Source of the DNA: Sphingomonas sp.
Lineage (GTDB): Bacteria; Pseudomonadota; Alphaproteobacteria; Sphingomonadales; Sphingomonadaceae
Direction of reading: 5' to 3'
Length of the DNA: 5,731 bases
Assembly: GCA_021154945.1 (NCBI GenBank)
Contig: JAJNQF010000465.1
Coordinates: 1 to 5,731, forward strand
The translations under genes were made by a program, and so were the position numbers. The notes under the pieces are model-generated. The model saw only the letters and a program-made list of their open reading frames with translations. It was not told where the DNA came from and made no database searches. Shown here piece by piece: positions 1-5,298 of this stretch; position 1 is the stretch's first letter, and every line of letters begins with the position of its first letter.

Positions 1-41
1 CACGCGCTATCAACGAGCGATCCGCTTGCGACTGACCGCGA
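1..41. other. left-edge flank, no gene assigned
   Basis: These bases precede the first repeat. One forward frame ends in TGA at 33-35, so this could be the last few codons of an upstream gene, but ten codons are too few to identify a protein. No promoter or terminator is evident. A second forward frame stays open through the repeats into the hydrolase, but this reflects the lack of stops in the repeat rather than a real N-terminus. Confidence 0.2.
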
Positions 42-77
42 GCCCACCCCCAGCCCCTCCCGCGAGCGGGAGGGGAG
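42..77 (+). repeat. 36-bp palindromic repeat, copy 1
   Basis: The core is a perfect 10-bp palindrome at 54-75: arms CCCCTCCCGC and GCGGGAGGGG with a GA loop. A C-rich flank (42-53, GCCCACCCCCAG) precedes it and AG follows. It has the same orientation as the copy at 153-188 and is opposite to the copy at 90-125, with 12 bases between it and the latter. It resembles a REP-type intergenic repeat. No coding role is proposed. Confidence 0.85.
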
Positions 78-89
78 ATACACCTTCTG

Positions 90-125
90 CTCCCCTCCCG
101 CTTGCGGGAGGGGTCGGGGGAGGGC
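90..125 (-). repeat. 36-bp palindromic repeat, copy 2 (inverted)
   Basis: The palindrome is at 92-113, with the same two 10-base arms and a TT loop. The flank TCGGGGGAGGGC at 114-125 is the reverse complement of the C-rich flank of the other copies, so this copy is inverted. It forms a head-to-head pair with the copy at 153-188, with the C-rich flanks facing a 27-base spacer (126-152). The same pair arrangement recurs between hisG and hisD. Confidence 0.85.
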
Positions 126-152
126 ATGACCAGCGGGCAGCGCGACGGGTAG

Positions 153-188
153 GCCCTCCCCTAACCCCTCCCGCGAGCGGGAGGGGAA
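153..188 (+). repeat. 36-bp palindromic repeat, copy 3, abutting the hydrolase start
   Basis: The palindrome is at 165-186 with a GA loop, preceded by GCCCTCCCCTAA and followed by AA. The right arm runs straight into the ATGATG start of the alpha/beta hydrolase and provides its Shine-Dalgarno-like sequence. The repeat has no stop codon in the hydrolase frame, so automated callers may extend the hydrolase upstream to position 26. Confidence 0.85.
180..184 (+). promoter_or_regulatory. repeat-derived ribosome binding site of the hydrolase
   Basis: GGAGG lies six bases before the ATG at 191 and three before the ATG at 188. It is part of the right arm of the palindromic repeat at 165-186. In RNA the arm could be sequestered by pairing with the C-rich left arm, so the site may be partly occluded. 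The spacing favours 191 as the start. Confidence 0.6.
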
Positions 189-190
189 TG

Positions 191-1066
191 ATGTCGAACC
201 TGCAACGCATCCCACTATCCACAGGCGTCGAACTCGACGTCGCGATAACCGGCGACCCGGCCAACCCGCCCGTCATCCTCCTCCACGGCTTCCCAGAATC
301 GCACCGCACCTGGCGCGCCATCGCCCCAGACCTCGCCCGCGACCATTACGTGATCGCCCCCGACCAACGCGGCTTCGCGCGCTCCTCCAAACCAGAAGGC
401 GTCGACAGCTACACCCCCGACAAGATCGTCGCAGACCTGATCGCGCTCGCCGACCACCTGAACATCGACCGCTTCACGCTGGTCGGCCACGACTGGGGCG
501 GCGCGGTCGCGTGGATGGCCGCACTGCGCCACCCCGAGCGCATCGCGAAGCTCGTCATCATCAACGCGCCCCACCCGCTCGTCTTCCAGCGGACGATGTT
601 CGACGACCTCGAACAGCGCGCCGCCAGCCAGTATATCCGCGCCTTCCGCAACCCCGATTTCGAAAAGCACATCGAGTCGATCGGCCTCGAAACCTTTTTC
701 GACACGAGTTTCTCCAAGCACGCCGATCTCGCCGCGATGGCCGAGGACAAGGCCGCCTATCTCGACGAATGGGGCCAGCCCGGCGCGATCACCGCGATGC
801 TCAACTGGTACCGGGCGAGCGCGATCGTCGTCCCCGCAATGGACGAAACGCCGCCCCGCCCCGCCTTTCTCGACGCGCCGTTTCCCCCGACTGCGATGCC
901 GGTACTGGTGATCTGGGGGATGCAGGACAGCGCGCTGCTGCCGAGCCAGCTCGACCTCGCCGCCTATGTCCCCGACCTAACGATCGAGAAGATCGATGCA
1001 GGCCATTTCGTACCGTGGCAGAAACCCGACGCGGTAATCGCCGCGATGCGCCGCTGGGGAGTCTGA
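191..1066 (+). CDS. alpha/beta hydrolase, epoxide hydrolase-like
   Basis: The product is a 291-residue alpha/beta-hydrolase-fold protein with epoxide hydrolase features. HGFPES at 32-37 is the usual oxyanion-hole motif. GHDWGG at 99-104 carries the nucleophile Asp101. Asp246 (WGMQD) is the likely charge-relay acid and His272 (AGHF) the catalytic base. Lid tyrosines that would activate an epoxide oxygen are visible as Tyr148 (SQYIRAF) and Tyr207 in LNWYRA, which argues for an epoxide hydrolase over a haloacetate or haloalkane dehalogenase. There is no signal peptide, so it is probably cytoplasmic. The substrate cannot be told from sequence. The start is placed at 191 (ATG, then S-N-L-Q) because of GGAGG spacing; the adjacent ATG at 188 is nearly as good. 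The reading frame stays open back to 26, but those residues are translated repeat ([16 protein letters not shown]) and are excluded. The family is confident, the exact activity less so. Confidence 0.88.
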   Translation: MSNLQRIPLSTGVELDVAITGDPANPPVILLHGFPESHRTWRAIAPDLARDHYVIAPDQRGFARSSKPEGVDSYTPDKIVADLIALADHLNIDRFTLVGHDWGGAVAWMAALRHPERIAKLVIINAPHPLVFQRTMFDDLEQRAASQYIRAFRNPDFEKHIESIGLETFFDTSFSKHADLAAMAEDKAAYLDEWGQPGAITAMLNWYRASAIVVPAMDETPPRPAFLDAPFPPTAMPVLVIWGMQDSALLPSQLDLAAYVPDLTIEKIDAGHFVPWQKPDAVIAAMRRWGV

Positions 1067-1075
1067 GAACCCTCT

Positions 1076-1204
1076 CGATCCTCCCCCGCCAGGGGGAGGT
1101 GGCTGGCTCTTGCCAGACGGAGGGGGAGGTAAGGAGTAACCGCGGTCGCGTGTCCTCCCCCTCCGTCGCCTTCGGCGCCACCTCCCCCTGGCGGGGGAGG
1201 ATCG
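1076..1204. repeat. 129-bp inverted-repeat element folding as a four-way junction
   Basis: The outer arms at 1076-1102 and 1178-1204 are perfect 27-bp complements. Inside them lie, with no unpaired junction bases, a hairpin at 1103-1116 (CTGGC, TCTT loop, GCCAG), a 13-bp stem at 1117-1129 with 1154-1166, and a hairpin at 1167-1177 (CGCC, TTC loop, GGCG). The central loop 1130-1153 contains the palindrome ACCGCGGT. Each outer arm is also a small palindrome of its own (CCTCCCCC with GGGGGAGG), allowing an alternative fold. The element begins ten bases after the hydrolase stop. There is no T tract, so it is not a standard intrinsic terminator, though it could shield the 3' end of the hydrolase mRNA. 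It looks like a non-autonomous dispersed element of a type common in sphingomonads. Confidence 0.8.
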
Positions 1205-1346
1205 GAAAACTTGCTCGCGGACTCGTGCCCGCTCGACGGGCGCCACCTGTCTAAATCCTGACCACCACATTCTGTGATCGTTCAGCGGCGCGGGAGCAAA
1301 ACCTCATCCATGCCGTTGATTCGGCGCCGAACACAGGAGAGCAGTC
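1205..1346 (+). promoter_or_regulatory. upstream region and ribosome binding site of the RcnB-like gene
   Basis: This non-coding stretch must hold any dedicated promoter for the RcnB-like gene, but I see no convincing -35/-10 pair. A short hairpin lies at 1227-1241 (GCCCG, CTCGA loop, CGGGC). AGGAG at 1335-1339 sits seven bases before the ATG at 1347 and is a canonical Shine-Dalgarno sequence. Together with 1067-1204 it makes a gene-free interval of about 280 bases. Confidence 0.5.
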
Positions 1347-1826
1347 ATGCGTAAGATGATCCTCGCGGCCGTCGCCGCCGCCACCCTAGTCCCCACTTTC
1401 GCTACCGCGCAGAGCTACGGCGAAGTCCGCCGCGACCAGCGCGAGATCCGCGAAAGCCAGCGCGACCTGCAGCGCGCACGCCGCTACGGCGACCGCGGCG
1501 ACATCCGCGAAGCCCGTCAGGAACTGCGCGAAGATCGTCGTGAAGCGCGCGAGGACTGGCGCGACTATCGGCGCACCCACGCTAACGTCTATCGCCGCCC
1601 CGCCTATGTCGGCCCGCGCGGCTATCGCTATCGTCCGGTGACCGTCGGCTACCGCTTCGCGCCGGCCTATTACGGCCGCAACTACTGGATCAACGACTAC
1701 CAGACGTATCGTCTGCCCCGTCCGGGCTACGGCTATCAGCGCTGGGTCCGCTACGGCCGCGACGTCGTCCTGGTCGACACCCGCTCGGGCCGCGTCGTTC
1801 AGGTCAACAACGGCTTCTTCTACTGA
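1347..1826 (+). CDS. RcnB-family periplasmic protein
   Basis: The product has 159 residues. Residues 1-21 form a signal peptide (MRKM, hydrophobic Ala/Val/Leu core, cleavage likely after ATA before QS). Residues 24-77 are a strongly charged Arg/Asp/Glu helix with RDQRE- and REDRRE-like repeats, predicted to be helical or coiled. The C-terminal half (about 80-159) is rich in Tyr and Arg. It ends with the RcnB-type pattern LPRPGYGYQRWVRYG, then VVLVDTRSGRVVQV and a terminal GFFY. Escherichia coli RcnB is a periplasmic protein linked to nickel and cobalt homeostasis. Sphingomonads carry many paralogues of uncertain role, so metal handling here is only inference. No His- or Cys-rich metal site is visible: there is one His and no Cys. 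A good ribosome binding site and an intrinsic terminator suggest a single-gene transcript. Confidence 0.85.
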   Translation: MRKMILAAVAAATLVPTFATAQSYGEVRRDQREIRESQRDLQRARRYGDRGDIREARQELREDRREAREDWRDYRRTHANVYRRPAYVGPRGYRYRPVTVGYRFAPAYYGRNYWINDYQTYRLPRPGYGYQRWVRYGRDVVLVDTRSGRVVQVNNGFFY

Positions 1827-1837
1827 GCAAGTCGGTC

Positions 1838-1865
1838 CGGCCCGGGAGCAATCCCGGGCCGTTTT
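1838..1865 (+). terminator. intrinsic terminator after the RcnB-like gene
   Basis: A perfect 9-bp GC stem (CGGCCCGGG at 1838-1846 with CCCGGGCCG at 1853-1861) closes a six-base AGCAAT loop and is followed by TTTT. It starts 12 bases after the stop of the RcnB-like gene and ends exactly where the convergent DUF2332 stop codon begins. On the minus strand no T tract follows the stem, so it should terminate mainly the forward transcript. Confidence 0.85.
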
Positions 1866-2966
1866 CTATTCCGCGTCATACGCCCCGCGCCGCATGACAT
1901 AATCGCGCGTCTCGTAGGGCGGCGCGAGGCCTTCGACCCAGGCGCCGTGCGCGTGTGTCAGCGCGACCAGTTCCATAGGCCGATCGCCCGGCCAACCCCG
2001 CACGCGGACCTCATGCCGGTGCAGGTCGCGGTTCGGCTCCATCATCACCCAGCCGAGCGGCCGCTCCGCCGTCGCCCGCGCGCCCGCCGCGTCCATCGCG
2101 ACGCGGATCCGCTCGCGCGATGCCGCCGACAGATACTGCCACACCACCGAATGCATCAGCACGCGCGTGACGCCCTCGGGTTGCGGCAAGGCCAATTGCG
2201 CCTCGACCCAGTCCGCCGCATCGCCTTCGACCAGATCGACGCCACCCTCGCGGACCATAGCGATCGCCGTGGCGAGCCGCGCCTGTCGCTCGACCGCATC
2301 GACCCAGACATACACCTCGAGCCGTGCCGCCGCGGCCGGATCGGCGACGTCCACCGGCTGGATATCGACGCCGCGCGTCGACTCGATCTCGACCCGGGCG
2401 CTTGGCGGCGGCGGCCCCCGCCATTCGGGGCGGATCGTCACCGGCGATACCGATGGCCCGACCGTCACGCCGCCAAGATCGAACCGATAGCGATCGATCA
2501 GCAGATTCAGCCCCGCGCTCGATCCGATCTCCAGCAATTCGAACCGCGGTCCGTACCGCTCGGCGAGGTGCAATATACCGGTCATCATGCCCGCCGACCG
2601 CGCCGCCTCGTTGGTCTGCGGCGGCCCGTCGAGCCAGGGCAGCAGCGCCGCATCGTGCGCGACGAGCGTGGCTTTCAAAACGGCCGTGACGCGCGCCGGG
2701 TCGGTCTCCGCGCCGGAAAACACGGTTGAGAGCGCGGGATCGACGCCCGACCGATGCAGCGCATGCAATCCGCCGACGAGGCGCAGCGCCAGCGCATCGG
2801 CGACGGGCTCGCCCACCCAGTCGAGCACCCGCCGCCCCGTCTCGCTCTCCCGATCGAGCGCCTCCGCCAGCGCGGTGCAAACCCGCGCCGTGACTGGCGC
2901 ATCCATCGCCGCGCAATACTCCGCCTGGATTTCGAACGCCGAGCAACTTGCCTTTACATTTGCCAT
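1866..2966 (-). CDS. DUF2332 family protein
   Basis: The product has 366 residues and matches the uncharacterised DUF2332 family along its length. Recognisable parts are an N-terminal helical region with YCAAMDAP near 17-24, a glycine motif [12 protein letters not shown] at 145-156, [12 protein letters not shown] at 269-280, and a C-terminal WVMMEPN segment at 306-312. The glycine motif resembles motif I of SAM-dependent methyltransferases, so a methyltransferase-like fold is possible, but no reaction is known to me. There is no signal peptide or membrane segment. The start at 2966 is chosen because the residues before it run into antisense hisG sequence and look unlike protein. No clear Shine-Dalgarno precedes it. 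The gene is divergent from hisG with only 46 bases between the chosen starts, and convergent with the RcnB-like gene. DUF2332 genes next to hisG are, to my knowledge, usual in sphingomonads. Confidence 0.82.
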   Translation of the reverse strand: MANVKASCSAFEIQAEYCAAMDAPVTARVCTALAEALDRESETGRRVLDWVGEPVADALALRLVGGLHALHRSGVDPALSTVFSGAETDPARVTAVLKATLVAHDAALLPWLDGPPQTNEAARSAGMMTGILHLAERYGPRFELLEIGSSAGLNLLIDRYRFDLGGVTVGPSVSPVTIRPEWRGPPPPSARVEIESTRGVDIQPVDVADPAAAARLEVYVWVDAVERQARLATAIAMVREGGVDLVEGDAADWVEAQLALPQPEGVTRVLMHSVVWQYLSAASRERIRVAMDAAGARATAERPLGWVMMEPNRDLHRHEVRVRGWPGDRPMELVALTHAHGAWVEGLAPPYETRDYVMRRGAYDAE

Positions 2967-3012
2967 GCGCAGGTTGTTGCACCCGCCATGCCCCACCCGT
3001 AAAGCCCGGCGC
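2967..3012. promoter_or_regulatory. compact divergent intergenic region, DUF2332 / hisG
   Basis: Only 46 bases separate the chosen starts of the two divergent genes, so promoters for both must overlap here or extend into the opposite coding sequence. No convincing promoter, Shine-Dalgarno or operator palindrome is visible. TTGTTG at 2974-2979 with GTAAAG at 2999-3004 is a weak forward candidate with a 19-base spacer. There is no His-rich leader peptide or attenuator structure. Leaderless initiation of hisG is possible. Confidence 0.35.
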
Positions 3013-3681
3013 GTGCCAGATTCCCAGATCATCATCGCCGTTCCCAAGGGGCGTATCCTCGCCGAGGCCCTGCCGTTGCTCGCGCGCGCCGGGGTGCATC
3101 CCGAAGCGTCGTTCTCGGACGAAAATTCCCGGGCGTTGCGGTTCGCGACCAACGACCCGGCGATCTCGCTGATCCGGGTGCGCGCGTTCGACGTCGCCAC
3201 CTTCGTCGCGCACGGTGCCGCGCAGCTCGGCATCGTCGGGTCGGACGTGATCGCCGAGTTCGGCTATTCGGAACTGTATGCGCCGGTCGACCTCGGCATC
3301 GGCCATTGCCGCCTGTCGGTCGCCGAGCCTGCCGAGATGGCGGCGCAGGACGATCCGCGCGGCTGGAGCCACGTCCGCGTCGCCACCAAATATCCGCATG
3401 TGACGGCCGCGCATTTTGCCAGCCGTGGCGTGCAGGCGGAGTGCGTGAAGCTCAACGGCGCGATGGAGTTGGCGCCGACCCTGGGGCTGGCGCCGCGGAT
3501 CGTCGATCTCGTGTCGTCGGGCCGCACGCTGCTCGAAAACGGCTTGGTCGAGGTCGAGACGATCATGGAAGTCAACAGCCGCCTGGTCGTCAACCGCGCC
3601 GCGATGAAAACGCGCAGCCGGGTTGTCCCATTGGTCGAGGCATTTCGCCGCGCCGTCGAAGCGCAGGAGATCGCAGCATGA
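3013..3681 (+). CDS. hisG: ATP phosphoribosyltransferase catalytic subunit, short form
   Basis: HisG joins ATP and PRPP to give phosphoribosyl-ATP, the first and committed step of histidine synthesis, in the cytoplasm. The 222-residue product lacks the C-terminal regulatory domain of the roughly 300-residue long form. It is therefore HisG-S, which normally works in a complex with HisZ. Seen in the sequence are [10 protein letters not shown] at 6-15, [11 protein letters not shown] at 72-82, VATKYP at 123-128, and the PRPP-binding stretch around 162-175 ([14 protein letters not shown]). The start is GTG at 3013, which places the conserved IIIAVPKGR block six residues from the N-terminus as in homologues. 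An in-frame ATG at 2965 would add 16 unlikely Arg/Pro-rich residues and overlap the DUF2332 start. No strong ribosome binding site precedes either. The stop codon overlaps an ATG as ATGA (3678-3681), the usual sign of coupling to a following gene. Confidence 0.93.
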   Translation: MPDSQIIIAVPKGRILAEALPLLARAGVHPEASFSDENSRALRFATNDPAISLIRVRAFDVATFVAHGAAQLGIVGSDVIAEFGYSELYAPVDLGIGHCRLSVAEPAEMAAQDDPRGWSHVRVATKYPHVTAAHFASRGVQAECVKLNGAMELAPTLGLAPRIVDLVSSGRTLLENGLVEVETIMEVNSRLVVNRAAMKTRSRVVPLVEAFRRAVEAQEIAA

Positions 3682-3809
3682 GCGCCAATCTTCTGCTCCC
3701 CTTCCGCTTGCGGGAGGGGTCGGGGGAGGGCTTGCTGTCCTCCAGCGTAACGCCCGGGGCTATTACAGCCCCTCCCCTAACCCCTCCCGCAAGCGGGAGG
3801 GGAATGTGA
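3678..3809 (+). CDS. 43-residue repeat-derived reading frame bridging hisG and hisD
   Basis: An ATG at 3678 overlaps the hisG stop (ATGA) and opens a frame of 43 codons. It ends at TGA 3807-3809, overlapping the hisD GTG as GTGA. Most of it is translated repeat sequence (GEGLLSS, then [11 protein letters not shown]), with no recognisable domain, so the peptide itself is unlikely to have a function. It may be translated simply because it begins where hisG ends, carrying ribosomes across the inserted repeats to hisD. The ATG is probably the relic of a former start for the gene downstream of hisG. This is inference from frame geometry alone. Confidence 0.4.
   Translation: MSANLLLPFRLREGSGEGLLSSSVTPGAITAPPLTPPASGRGM
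3696..3731 (-). repeat. 36-bp palindromic repeat, copy 4 (inverted), between hisG and hisD
   Basis: The palindrome is at 3698-3719, arms CCCCTTCCGC and GCGGGAGGGG with a TT loop. One substitution leaves a single T-G pair in the stem. TCGGGGGAGGGC follows at 3720-3731, identical to the flank of the copy at 90-125. It pairs head-to-head with the copy at 3768-3804 across a 36-base spacer. Confidence 0.85.
3768..3804 (+). repeat. 36-bp palindromic repeat, copy 5, abutting the hisD start
   Basis: The perfect palindrome is at 3781-3802 with an AA loop, preceded by a C-rich flank one base longer than in the copy at 153-188 and followed by AA. The right arm ends three bases before the hisD GTG. The copy is near-identical to the one before the hydrolase, and in both cases a start codon begins at the same edge of the repeat. 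The spacer 3732-3767 carries a weak palindrome (GTAA and GCC facing GGC and TTAC). Confidence 0.85.
3796..3800 (+). promoter_or_regulatory. repeat-derived ribosome binding site of hisD
   Basis: GGAGG lies five bases before the hisD GTG at 3806. It belongs to the right arm of the palindrome at 3781-3802. A ribosome translating the frame from 3678 would unwind this hairpin and expose the site, which would couple hisD translation to hisG. Confidence 0.6.
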
Positions 3810-5101
3810 TTCGCCTCTCCACCACCGACGCGGACTTCGCGACGCGCTTCACCGCGCTCGTCGAGGATCGTCGCGAATCCGACGCAGGCGTCACACAGGA
3901 CGTCGCCGCGATCATCGCCGCGGTCCGTCGCGACGGCGAAACCGCACTCCGCGACCTGACGCAGAAACACGATCGCCACGACCTCGAAACCACCGGCTGG
4001 CAGATCGACGCCGCCGACTGCAAGGCCGCGTTCGATGCACTCGACCCGGACCTGCGCACCGCGCTCGAACTCGCCGCGACCCGCATCCGCGCGTATCACG
4101 AAAAACAGCGGCCGCTCGACAGCGACTCGGTCGACTCCGAAGGCGTGAGACTCGGCGCACGCTGGCTCCCCGTAGACGCCGCCGGCATCTACGTTCCCGG
4201 TGGACGTGCCGCCTACCCCTCGTCGCTGCTAATGAACGCGATCCCCGCCAAGGTCGCGGGCGTCGGTCGCCTCGCGATGGTCACGCCGACCCCCGACGGC
4301 CAGATCAACCCGCTGGTCCTCGCCGCCGCGCACCTCGCCGGTGTCGACGAAGTGTGGCGCGTGGGTGGTGCACAGGCGGTCGCGGCGCTCGCGTACGGCG
4401 CAGGCCGGATCGAACCGGTCGACGTCATCACCGGCCCCGGCAACGCGTGGGTCGCCGAAGCCAAGCGCCAGGTCTACGGCGTCGTCGGCATCGACATGGT
4501 CGCGGGCCCCTCGGAAATCGTCGTCGTCGCGGACGCGCTCAACGACCCCGAATGGACTGCAGCCGACCTGCTCAGCCAGGCCGAGCACGACGTGACCACG
4601 CAGTCGATCCTGTTCACCGACGACGCAGCCTTCGCCGACAAGGTCGCGGACGCCGTCGACCGCCAGTTGCGCGACCTCGCCACCGAAGCGGTCGCGCGCG
4701 TCGCGTGGGACACCAACGGTGCGATCATCGTCGTCGACACGCTCGCCGATGCGATCCCGCTGGTCGACCGTCTCGCTGCCGAGCATCTCCAGTTGGCGAT
4801 CCCCGACCCCCAAGGATTCTTCGACCGCATCCGCCACGCCGGGTCGGTGTTCCTCGGCCGCTACACCCCCGAAGCGATCGGCGATTACGTCGCCGGCCCG
4901 AACCACGTCCTCCCCACTGGCCGTCGGGCGCGGTTTGCCAGCGGACTGTCGGTGCTCGACTTCATGAAGCGCACCAGCTTCCTCGCGCTCGACGAAGCGG
5001 CGTTGCGCGAACTCGGACCGGCCACTGTCGCGCTCGCCAACGCCGAGGGGCTCCCTGCGCACGCAAAATCGGTGGCTTTGCGGTTGCGGCTCAACAGTTA
5101 G
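3806..5101 (+). CDS. hisD: histidinol dehydrogenase
   Basis: HisD is a zinc- and NAD-dependent enzyme that oxidises histidinol to histidine in two steps, ending the pathway. The 431-residue length is normal for the family. The expected residues are present: zinc ligands Gln258 and His261 in SQAEHD, Asp360 and His419 (GLPAHA), and catalytic Glu326-His327 in AAEHLQL. Family stretches GIYVPGGRAAYPSS (127-140) and IDMVAGPSEIVVVAD (229-243) are intact, as is GPNHVLPTG (364-372). Counting from GTG at 3806, Glu326, His327, Asp360 and His419 fall at the same numbers as in the Escherichia coli enzyme, and the zinc-binding Gln/His pair is one lower. This supports the GTG start. The frame is open upstream to 3623, but that part is hisG out of frame plus repeat. 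Initiation uses GGAGG in the adjoining repeat. It follows hisG with 124 intervening bases instead of the tight overlap expected. Confidence 0.95.
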   Translation: MIRLSTTDADFATRFTALVEDRRESDAGVTQDVAAIIAAVRRDGETALRDLTQKHDRHDLETTGWQIDAADCKAAFDALDPDLRTALELAATRIRAYHEKQRPLDSDSVDSEGVRLGARWLPVDAAGIYVPGGRAAYPSSLLMNAIPAKVAGVGRLAMVTPTPDGQINPLVLAAAHLAGVDEVWRVGGAQAVAALAYGAGRIEPVDVITGPGNAWVAEAKRQVYGVVGIDMVAGPSEIVVVADALNDPEWTAADLLSQAEHDVTTQSILFTDDAAFADKVADAVDRQLRDLATEAVARVAWDTNGAIIVVDTLADAIPLVDRLAAEHLQLAIPDPQGFFDRIRHAGSVFLGRYTPEAIGDYVAGPNHVLPTGRRARFASGLSVLDFMKRTSFLALDEAALRELGPATVALANAEGLPAHAKSVALRLRLNS

Positions 5102-5227
5102 ATTGTTCGCGCAGAGGCGCAGAGAGCGCGGCGTAGCCGCTTCGATCTCCTCATTGAACGGTAATGGGAGGCCGCTCCGCGGCGAGCGATACAGCTCCGT
5201 GCTCTCTGCGCCTCTGCGCGAACCAAT
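5102..5227. repeat. 126-bp inverted-repeat element between hisD and nusB
   Basis: Perfect 22-bp arms lie at 5106-5127 and 5201-5222 (TTCGCGCAGAGG start on the left). They are extended outward by ATTG on the left and CCAAT on the right, with one extra C. Between them are a hairpin at 5128-5140 (GCGGC, GTA loop, GCCGC), an imperfect stem of CTCC-T-CATT at 5147-5155 with AATGGGAG at 5163-5170, a hairpin at 5171-5183 (GCCGC, TCC loop, GCGGC), and a small GAGC/GCTC hairpin at 5184-5197. The layout of outer stem, side hairpin, central stem and side hairpin parallels the element at 1076-1204, though the sequences are unrelated. It starts right after the hisD stop. There is no T tract and no reading frame of note. 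Confidence 0.75.
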
Positions 5228-5298
5228 CTTCTCTGCCAAAGCGCCCAAAAACGCAAAGGGCTGACACACAGCCCCCCCGCGCCTACAGGCAACCGCTT
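5228..5298 (+). promoter_or_regulatory. nusB upstream region
   Basis: This region carries no gene. It contains an AC/AG-rich stretch with CCAAAGCGCCC and CGCAAAGGG, possibly a worn repeat, followed by a C run. No clear promoter is seen. The only Shine-Dalgarno candidate for nusB is a weak CAGG at 5286-5289, nine bases before the ATG. Whether nusB is cotranscribed with hisD through the repeat at 5102-5227 cannot be told. Confidence 0.35.

Noticed and set aside
42..188. CRISPR-like array: 36-bp palindromic repeats separated by short spacers
   Set aside because: The copies alternate in orientation, the spacers are 12 and 27 bases and unequal, there are only three units, and the same repeat occurs in the his region. 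This fits dispersed REP-like repeats, not a CRISPR array.
1080..1099. Intrinsic terminator for the hydrolase gene
   Set aside because: The CCTCCCCC/GGGGGAGG hairpin is not followed by a T tract; it is part of the inverted-repeat element.
1076..1204. Cloverleaf fold taken as a tRNA or structured ncRNA gene
   Set aside because: It is too long for a tRNA and lacks T-loop and D-loop consensus bases and a CCA-compatible acceptor stem. The arms are simple G/C runs characteristic of a DNA repeat.
2967..3012. Histidine leader peptide and attenuator upstream of hisG
   Set aside because: The gap is only 46 bases, with no run of His codons and no competing hairpins or T tract.
2967..3233. N-terminal extension of DUF2332 by 89 residues
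   Set aside because: It is antisense to hisG and low in family resemblance; homologous sequence begins around the YCAAMDAP block shortly after the start at 2966.
2011..3414. 467-codon minus-strand open frame
   Set aside because: It overlaps DUF2332 in another frame and hisG in antisense, and its Arg/Gly/Ala-rich translation is typical of shadow frames in high-GC DNA.
3678..3805. hisD disrupted by the repeat insertion
   Set aside because: hisD from GTG 3806 is full length with residue numbering matching the Escherichia coli enzyme, so the insertion lies upstream of or at the start and does not break the gene.
4229..5269. 346-codon minus-strand open frame opposite hisD
   Set aside because: It is a shadow of hisD, whose catalytic and zinc residues are all intact on the plus strand. 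Part of it also reads through the inverted repeat at 5102-5227.
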